Source of the DNA: Collinsella sp. AF02-46-1
Lineage (GTDB): Bacteria > Actinomycetota > Coriobacteriia > Coriobacteriales > Coriobacteriaceae
DNA: 11,525 bases
Reading direction: 5' to 3'
Assembly (NCBI GenBank): GCA_934876235.1
Contig: CAKXKM010000061.1
Location: 1 to 11,525 of the forward strand
Numbering within the stretch: position 1 is the first letter of the stretch; every line of letters starts with the position of its first letter. Of the stretch, positions 1 through 4,035 are shown one piece after another. The position numbers and the translations under genes are program-made. Below the pieces are notes generated by a model. It made no database searches, was not told where the DNA came from, and saw nothing but the letters and a program-made list of their open reading frames with translations.

Positions 1-170
1 ACCAGGAGCAGCTCTACGGCATCGTCCGCAAGAAGACCCTCGAATATCTGGGTGGCTACATCCAGACCGCCGAGCTTAAGGACATGGAGAGCTACATCTG
101 CGCCCCGGGCTGCGGCGGCGACCAAGGAATCCTCGGCGCGGCCGAGCTGGCAAGAAGGGCGCTCGCGTAA
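1..170 (+). CDS. ROK-family sugar kinase, C-terminal end (partial)
   Basis: The frame is open from the window edge (first full codon at 3) to a TAA at 168-170, giving 55 residues. The end reads GCGGDQGILGAAELA, which matches the C-terminal signature of ROK kinases (usually G.naGiiGAa.LA). The preceding helix contains LGGYIQ, as in ROK fructokinases and glucokinases. Family knowledge: ROK kinases phosphorylate a free sugar or N-acetyl amino sugar with ATP in the cytoplasm. The substrate cannot be told from this tail, because the ATP-binding, sugar-binding and zinc motifs lie outside the window. A strong terminator follows 32 bases after the stop, so this is the last gene of its transcript. I see the signature directly; the kinase call is from the family, and fructokinase versus glucokinase is open. 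Confidence 0.75.
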   Translation, partial: QEQLYGIVRKKTLEYLGGYIQTAELKDMESYICAPGCGGDQGILGAAELARRALA

Positions 171-202
171 CTTGCGCTCTCTCCGCCATACAACGCGTTA
201 AG

Positions 203-252
203 AAAAGACGAGCGCTTCTTGCCAATTGAGCGGCAAGAAGTGCTCGTCTTTT
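203..252. terminator. Intrinsic terminator after the ROK kinase (bidirectional)
   Basis: The 21-nt arms at 203-223 and 232-252 pair along their whole length with one G-U wobble and an 8-nt loop. The arms begin with AAAA and end with TTTT, so the hairpin has a U-tract on either strand. It can end the ROK kinase transcript on the plus strand and anything coming leftward through the DegV fragment on the minus strand. Confidence 0.9.
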
Positions 253-286
253 GCATTTGTTTTTGGGGCAGGACGCCCCGCCTCCG

Positions 287-507
287 CTAGAGTCCCTGGA
301 CCGCCACACCCACGAGGTTTGGACCGGTGTGGACAAGAAGCGCGGGGCTGATGTCGGAGCGGACGACCTCCACCGCGTTGGCCACGCGCTCGCACAGGGC
401 CTGCTCCATGCGGTCGTAGAGGTCGGCGTGGGCCGAGGTGCGGCTCGCGGCAAAGCGCACCTTGGGGTGCTTCTCGACGATGGCGGCGATGAGCTTGACC
501 TCGGTGC
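287..507 (-). pseudogene. DegV-family fatty-acid-binding protein, 3' fragment
   Basis: The minus-strand frame ending in TAG at 287-289 encodes about 75 residues before it runs into foreign sequence. It contains SAHADLYDRMEQAL and ends with ISPALLVHTGPNLVGVAVQG. The H-A-D helix start and the I.P....HTGP..vGvav segment match the C-terminal part of DegV-family proteins, which bind fatty acids and present them to fatty-acid kinase. A complete DegV protein is about 280 residues, so roughly three quarters is missing. Upstream on the minus strand the frame passes into an IS200 tnpA start read in another frame and soon meets a stop. No good ribosome binding site precedes the in-frame ATG at 529. I infer a gene remnant left by an IS-associated deletion. 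Alternatively a short protein could still be made from 529, but nothing supports it. Confidence 0.6.
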
Positions 508-573
508 GATGCGGTACTTGCACAGCCATTTCGTGTGCGCGAGGCTGTTGGCTTTCTGGGCCACAGCAATCAC
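508..573 (-). pseudogene. tnpA: IS200/IS605-family TnpA transposase, 5' fragment
   Basis: A GTG at 571-573 (minus strand) follows a strong GGGGGAAG ribosome binding site and opens a frame reading VIAVAQKANSLAHTKWLCKY. The segment NSLAHTKW.CKY is the conserved start of Y1 (HUH) transposases of the IS200 group, normally followed by HIVF.PKYRRK. Here the match stops after about 22 codons. The frame then runs as an arginine- and serine-rich shadow of the DegV fragment. The HUH motif and the catalytic tyrosine are absent, so the transposase is dead. The join lies near 500-510. What remains is the translation start, its leader hairpin and the left end of the element on the right-hand side. Confidence 0.8.
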
Positions 574-621
574 CTTCCCCCTAGTATGATGACCTGAACA
601 ATCCTCATGCTAGGGGGAAGG
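573..621. promoter_or_regulatory. IS200 tnpA leader hairpin: masks the RBS (minus) and resembles a terminator (plus)
   Basis: The arms at 573-592 and 602-621 pair over 20 positions with one G-U wobble and one mismatch around a short loop. On the minus strand the 3' arm contains the whole tnpA ribosome binding site and touches the GTG start, so translation would be blocked in the folded RNA. On the plus strand the same hairpin is followed by TTTTT at 622-626 and forms an intrinsic terminator. Both properties are known for IS200, where a leader stem hides the Shine-Dalgarno sequence and a terminator stops outside transcription. The structure is intact although the gene it controls is broken. 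Confidence 0.75.
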
Positions 622-626
622 TTTTT

Positions 627-712
627 GTCGCGTAGCGGAAATTGGCCTCCACCCGCTGAGCGGGTGGCTTTCTATGCCGCGCGTGCCGCGCGGCACGGAC
701 TAAAGTCCATGA
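627..712 (-). mobile_element. Left-end region of a degraded IS200/IS605-family element
   Basis: Upstream of the tnpA fragment (rising coordinates) lie three compact hairpins of the kind Y1 transposases recognise. One has arms 649-656/660-667 around TGA (8 bp). One has arms 676-683/687-694 around TGC (8 bp). A terminal one has arms 694-700/705-711 around TAAA (7 bp, one wobble). Elements of this family have no terminal inverted repeats; subterminal hairpins mark their ends. The outer boundary is probably just past 711, next to ATTCAT on the minus strand, but I cannot fix the cleavage site. The right end is missing from the window, which agrees with a 3' deletion of the element. Confidence 0.6.
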
Positions 713-720
713 ATAAAAAC

Positions 721-746
721 GAGGAAGGCCACGTCCGGCCTCCCTC
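721..746 (-). terminator. Minus-strand intrinsic terminator just outside the IS end
   Basis: The arms 721-730 and 737-746 form a 10-bp stem with one wobble and a 6-nt loop. On the minus strand the stem is followed by CGTTTTTATT, a typical U-tract. On the plus strand there is none. No minus-strand gene lies to its right within 2.5 kb, so it may belong to the IS (protection against outside transcription) or be left over from a lost gene. Confidence 0.6.
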
Positions 747-768
747 GCAAAGGGTCTCTGATTACTCC

Positions 769-797
769 CACTCATTGGGGACAGACTTAAATGAGTG
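769..797. repeat. Inverted repeat with a TGGGGAC word in its loop
   Basis: CACTCATT (769-776) is the exact complement of AATGAGTG (790-797), with a 13-nt loop that starts GGGGAC. The same word opens the tandem repeat at 817. There is no U-tract on either side, so a terminator is unlikely. Confidence 0.5.
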
Positions 798-816
798 CTC
801 TTGAAATGCCGGCGCC

Positions 817-884
817 TGGGGACGTTCTTTTTCTGTCTGCAGTTTGGAACGTTCCTTTTCTGTCGGCAGTTTGGGACGGTCCTT
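817..884 (+). repeat. Short tandem repeat, about 2.5 copies of a 27-28-nt unit
   Basis: Copy 1 (817-844) and copy 2 (845-871) share the order TGG.GACGTTC, CTTTTTCTGTC and GCAGTT. A third partial copy (872-884) reads TGGGACGGTCCTT. Copy 2 holds the palindrome GGAACGTTCC. Such GGGAC...GTCC words are what REP-like intergenic repeats look like. I infer, but cannot prove, that the motif is spread through the genome. Confidence 0.6.
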
Positions 885-1069
885 AGAGCTGCAGCGCGCC
901 ATGAGCGAAGGCGAAGCGGATCATCCTGTCTTTTGAGTTCTAAGCATAAGCCCCTGTCTCTGAGCAATGACCGGTTCGCATTTGTGCGTATTTGCGTGCG
1001 TGAGATTGCGTGAATATGCGTATAGATGCGCCGTTTACGGGACAAAAATGACCGTTTAGCGGTGAGATA

Positions 1070-1103
1070 CGCACAAACACGCACAGACGCGCGTGTTTGT
1101 GCG
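1070..1103. promoter_or_regulatory. Perfect 13-bp inverted repeat upstream of the oxidoreductase (operator candidate)
   Basis: CGCACAAACACGC (1070-1082) is exactly complementary to GCGTGTTTGTGCG (1091-1103) around an 8-nt centre. It sits 50 bases before the start of the oxidoreductase, inside the expected promoter or leader. No U-tract follows, so it is not a normal terminator. A binding site for the DeoR-type regulator encoded by the next gene, or a leader hairpin, are both possible. Confidence 0.5.
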
Positions 1104-1153
1104 AATATAGAGCTATCCGAAATGCAAGACGTTCTATGACACAGGAGGCACAT

Positions 1154-2233
1154 ATGGTAGATTCCAAGCAGGCTCCACTCGACTCCGCGGCAGCCGCAAA
1201 AGCAGCGTTCGCTTCGGTCCAGGACAAGCCATTCCCCGATGATATCTTTACGGCTCCCGAGCTTCGTTGGGCTGTGATCGGGTGCGGCGTTATCGCTAAC
1301 CAGATGGCCCAGTCTCTCGCTCTTGCCGGCCGCAAGCTTGCGGGCGTCGCCAACCGTACGCTGTCCAAGGCTCAGGCTTTTGCAGAGCAGTATGGCATCG
1401 AGAAGGTCTATGAATCGGTTGAGGACCTCTACGCCGATCCGGGCATCGACGCCGTCTATATCACCACGCCGCACAACACGCATATCACCTATCTGCGTGA
1501 CGCGCTGGCCGCCGGCAAGCACGTGCTCTGCGAGAAAGCCATTACCCTCAATTCCGCTGAGCTCGACGAGGCGCGTGCCATCGCCGACGAGCACAACGTG
1601 GTCCTTATGGACGCTACCACGGTGCTTCATATGCCCTTGTATCAAGAGCTGCGCCGTCGCATGGATGCCGGCGAGTTTGGTCGCATGAACCTCGCCCAGC
1701 TCAACTTTGGTAGCTACAAGGAGTACGGCGATCTGACCAATCGCTTCTACAACCGCAACCTTGCTGGCGGTGCCATGCTCGACATTGGCGTGTATGCCCT
1801 GTCCGTCATGCGTCTCTTTATGGCAAGCCAGCCCATTGAGGTCGTTTCGTTGGGCAACACCTGTGAGACCGGTGTTGACGTTGCGGGCGGCATCGTCTGC
1901 CGTAATGCCGAGCAGCAGCTGGGTGTTGTGGGCCTCACGCTCCACTCCAAGCAACCCAAGCGCTCGATTATTAGCTTCGATAAGTGCTATATCGAGGTCA
2001 ACGAGTATCCGCGCGCCGATCACGCGACTATCGTGTGGACTGCGGACGGCCACCGCGAGGAGGTCCACGCCGGCACCGAGGCTTACGCCCTTTGCTATGA
2101 GATGGCCGATCTTGAGAAGGCCGTTGCCGGCGACGACTCTAAGCGTGAGCTTCTGGGCTATGCTTCTGATGTTATGGAGCTGATGACCAAGCTACGCGCC
2201 GACTGGGGAGTCGTGTACCCCGAGGAGGAGTAA
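1154..2233 (+). CDS. Gfo/Idh/MocA-family NAD(P)-dependent oxidoreductase
   Basis: This 359-residue protein is a likely cytoplasmic NAD(P)-dependent dehydrogenase or reductase of sugars or related polyols. A Rossmann start lies at residues 39-55 with the nucleotide loop GCGVIA (43-48). The family's second strand motif follows in VLCEKAIT (125-131); K128 matches the conserved lysine, but the usual EKP reads EKA here. GGAMLDIGVY (205-214) matches the substrate-domain G-G-x-x-x-D-x-G motif in the variant with Tyr rather than His, as in the dihydrodiol dehydrogenase branch. I chose ATG 1154 because AGGAGG sits five bases before it. An in-frame extension to 1097 is possible but has no ribosome binding site. 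The DeoR regulator gene begins three bases after the stop, so the two are co-transcribed. The substrate is unknown. Confidence 0.85.
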   Translation: MVDSKQAPLDSAAAAKAAFASVQDKPFPDDIFTAPELRWAVIGCGVIANQMAQSLALAGRKLAGVANRTLSKAQAFAEQYGIEKVYESVEDLYADPGIDAVYITTPHNTHITYLRDALAAGKHVLCEKAITLNSAELDEARAIADEHNVVLMDATTVLHMPLYQELRRRMDAGEFGRMNLAQLNFGSYKEYGDLTNRFYNRNLAGGAMLDIGVYALSVMRLFMASQPIEVVSLGNTCETGVDVAGGIVCRNAEQQLGVVGLTLHSKQPKRSIISFDKCYIEVNEYPRADHATIVWTADGHREEVHAGTEAYALCYEMADLEKAVAGDDSKRELLGYASDVMELMTKLRADWGVVYPEEE

Positions 2234-2236
2234 GCG

Positions 2237-2983
2237 ATGCTAGCGGAAGATAGGCTCAACGCGATCGTGTCGATGGTTCAGCAGACCGGCTCGGTTACCG
2301 TGCCGGAGCTTGCCGAAGCCCTGGGCGTGACGGCGTCTACCATTCGGCGCGACCTGCAGACGCTCGACCGAGCACACCGTATCGCCAAGGTGCACGGAGG
2401 CGCGACAAGTCTGGAGCGCGCGCACGTGACGCGCGACCTAACGCTTAATGAGCGCAGCGACCTCCATAACGACGACAAGGAGCGTATCTGCGCCCGTGCG
2501 GCGGCACTTGTGGAGCCCGAGAGCTTTGTATACATCGACTCGGGTTCGACGACGCTCAGGCTCATCGAGCATCTTCCACACCTTGAAGATGTCACCTATG
2601 TGACCGATTCCGTGCTCCATGCTCAACGCCTTGCTTTGCGCGGCATGCGTACCGTGGTGCTGGGTGGCGAGCTCAAACCCGAGACCGAGGCGCTCGTTGG
2701 CCCCGATGCCTTGGCAACCTTAGACCGCTACAACTTCAACTGTGGCTTTTGGGGCTCTAACGGCATTGCCGCCGAGCAGGGCTTCACGGCGCCCGATATC
2801 GAGGAGGCGCAAGTAAAGCGTATCTCGATGCGCCATACGGCCAAGCGCTTCGTAATCTCGGACGCCAGTAAATTTGGCATGGTGGCGCCCGTCAAGTTCG
2901 CGGACTTCCGCGATGCAACGATCATCACCGCGGGCGAGGTGCCCGCCAAGTACCGGGCAATGGACAACGTCGTCACGGTCTAG
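2237..2983 (+). CDS. DeoR/GlpR-family transcriptional repressor
   Basis: This 248-residue protein has the standard two-domain layout. An N-terminal winged helix spans about residues 3-57; its helix-turn-helix is VPELAEALGVTASTIRRDL and it ends with the family hallmark KVHGGA (51-56). A phosphosugar-isomerase-like effector domain follows, with DSGSTT (101-106) for phosphate binding, GGELKPET (143-150) and GSNGI...GFTAPDIEEAQVK (173-194). The length is normal for the family. DeoR proteins usually repress carbohydrate genes and are released by a phosphorylated sugar. The gene starts three bases after the oxidoreductase stop, and its ribosome binding site (GAGGAGGAG) lies inside the end of that gene, implying translational coupling. 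The likely target is its own operon, perhaps through the inverted repeat at 1070-1103. The effector cannot be named from sequence. Confidence 0.9.
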   Translation: MLAEDRLNAIVSMVQQTGSVTVPELAEALGVTASTIRRDLQTLDRAHRIAKVHGGATSLERAHVTRDLTLNERSDLHNDDKERICARAAALVEPESFVYIDSGSTTLRLIEHLPHLEDVTYVTDSVLHAQRLALRGMRTVVLGGELKPETEALVGPDALATLDRYNFNCGFWGSNGIAAEQGFTAPDIEEAQVKRISMRHTAKRFVISDASKFGMVAPVKFADFRDATIITAGEVPAKYRAMDNVVTV

Positions 2984-3023
2984 CGGCGGGGCAAGGTCAA
3001 AACCATTTAGTTTTCTCAATAGA

Positions 3024-3058
3024 AAAGCGGCAACGTCCATTACGGGCGTTGCCGCTTT
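3024..3058 (+). terminator. Intrinsic terminator of the oxidoreductase-deoR operon
   Basis: The arms 3024-3038 and 3044-3058 form a 15-bp stem with one wobble and a 5-nt loop, about 40 bases after the DeoR stop. The stem ends in CTTT followed by CGTTGT. The U-tract is short, but the stem is very stable. Confidence 0.85.
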
Positions 3059-3074
3059 CGTTGTCTGCCGGTTT

Positions 3075-3292
3075 GTCTAAGTCTGTAACAACTGGACCGT
3101 TAAAAGTGGGCTAGGTGTTACAGATCGAGATACTTACGAACCGCGCCGCCCCTTTGTCTCAATCTGTAACATCTGGGACTGATTTTGCCGAGTTACTGTT
3201 ACAGATTGAGATTATTCCCTTGAGGGGATTCGAATGTCTCGATCTGTAACAGATAGACCGGAAAATGGGTTCTAACTGTTACAGATCGAGAC
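3075..3292. repeat. Array of three 57-nt palindromic units
   Basis: The units are at 3075-3131, 3156-3212 and 3236-3292, each exactly 57 nt: a 16-nt arm, a 25-nt centre and the complementary 16-nt arm. Arms are GTCTCGATCTGTAACA and its complement in unit 3 (16/16 paired). Unit 2 pairs at 15/16, with A-T in place of a G-C pair; this is a compensatory change. Unit 1 has a decayed left arm. Spacers are 24 and 23 nt, so the six arms recur about every 40 bases in alternating orientation. Each centre carries a run of four A or T; the unit 2 centre resembles units 1 and 3 better when reverse-complemented (CGGCAAAAT against CCGGAAAAT). The array lies between the ends of two convergent genes, where REP/BIME-type elements are usually found. 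No coding frame runs through it. Confidence 0.9.
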
Positions 3293-3324
3293 GTTTTGGG
3301 ACCGCGGCTGAGCCATTGCGGCAA

Positions 3325-3361
3325 AACCACCATAAAGGTGCTTGTCCCCTTTGTGGTGGTT
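3325..3361 (-). terminator. Intrinsic terminator of the U32-pseudouridine synthase operon
   Basis: The arms 3325-3338 and 3348-3361 form a 14-bp stem with one wobble. On the minus strand the stem runs straight into TTTTGCC. Its first base overlaps the stop codon of the pseudouridine synthase gene. Confidence 0.85.
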
Positions 3362-4020
3362 TAGGGCTCCCAGGGGCAGGGGGCTTCGATGTGGATGTGC
3401 TCGCCGGTTACGGGATGCGTAAAGGACACGCTGTGGGCATGGAGCATGAGGCCGCAGGGGCGCGGCGTTCCGTACAGGTCGTCGCCAACCAGGGGATGAT
3501 GCTCGCTTGCCAGGTGCACGCGAATCTGATGCTTGCGGCCGGTGAGCAGCTCGACATCAATATACGAGCGCGTGGGCAGGCCTCGACGGCTCTTAAGACG
3601 CTTGAGCACCTTTACGCGTGTTTGAGACGGCTTGCCGCTGGCGCCGACGCGCATCTTTCGACTGTCGTGACGGTCGCGGGCGATGGGCTTGTCGATGAGC
3701 TTTTCGTTCCAGTCGATCTTGCCCTCGGCCAGCGCCAGGTAGTGCTTTTCGAACGCGTGGTCGATGATCATCTGATCAAAGGCGGGCTGCGTCTGCTTGT
3801 CGAGTGAGAACAGCACCACGCCGGTGGTGTCACGGTCCAAGCGGTTGAGCGGCTGCATGTCGGTCGCGGCAAAGCCGTCGCCCATCGCCAGCAGCAGGTC
3901 GCTGGCGTAGTCGGTGAGCGTGCGCTCGCCGGTGCCATCGCCGTGGACGATTATGCCGGCAGGCTTGTCGATGGCCATGAGCCAGGCGTCGCAGTAGAGG
4001 ACTTGAGGTTCTTCGTTCAC
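3361..4020 (-). CDS. RluA-family pseudouridine synthase
   Basis: This 219-residue protein isomerises uridine to pseudouridine in rRNA or tRNA. The first motif, DKPAGIIVHGDG (18-29), matches the family's nKP.G..vh. The catalytic motif is LNRLDRDTTGVVLF, with D62 as the expected catalytic aspartate; His is replaced by Asn in the common HRLD. The C-terminal motif is TGRKHQIRVHLA, followed by P.VGDDLYG. There is no N-terminal S4 domain, so it is of the short RluA type rather than the RluD type. The start is GTG at 4018-4020, with GAAAGG seven bases before it on the minus strand. It begins 15 bases after the stop of the U32 gene and ends in a terminator, so it is the second gene of that operon. 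The target uridine cannot be predicted. Confidence 0.9.
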   Translation of the reverse strand: MNEEPQVLYCDAWLMAIDKPAGIIVHGDGTGERTLTDYASDLLLAMGDGFAATDMQPLNRLDRDTTGVVLFSLDKQTQPAFDQMIIDHAFEKHYLALAEGKIDWNEKLIDKPIARDRHDSRKMRVGASGKPSQTRVKVLKRLKSRRGLPTRSYIDVELLTGRKHQIRVHLASEHHPLVGDDLYGTPRPCGLMLHAHSVSFTHPVTGEHIHIEAPCPWEP

Positions 4021-4035
4021 GTGTAAGCCTTTCGG

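Larger units (their letters stand above)
712..1153. other. Gene-free, repeat-rich stretch upstream of the oxidoreductase
   Basis: I find no convincing coding frame here; the open frames on either strand have no ribosome binding site and unnatural composition. The stretch holds the minus-strand terminator (721-746), an 8-bp inverted repeat with a TGGGGAC loop (769-797), a 27-28-nt tandem repeat (817-884), a GCGT-rich run (about 980-1030) and a 13-bp perfect inverted repeat (1070-1103). The promoter of the oxidoreductase operon must lie in its right part, but I cannot choose convincing -35 and -10 boxes. Confidence 0.6.

Noticed and set aside
251..589. Plus-strand open frame of 112 codons over the DegV fragment
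   Set aside because: It is the complement of the DegV-like and TnpA-like sequence, which match known families on the minus strand, and it has no ribosome binding site.
605..2068. Long open frame on the minus strand (487 codons)
   Set aside because: It is antisense to the oxidoreductase over most of its length, has no ribosome binding site and no recognisable domain, and results from the GC-biased third positions of the real gene.
3075..3292. CRISPR array
   Set aside because: The 16-nt repeats alternate in orientation, the intervals resemble one another rather than being unique spacers, and there are no cas genes nearby.
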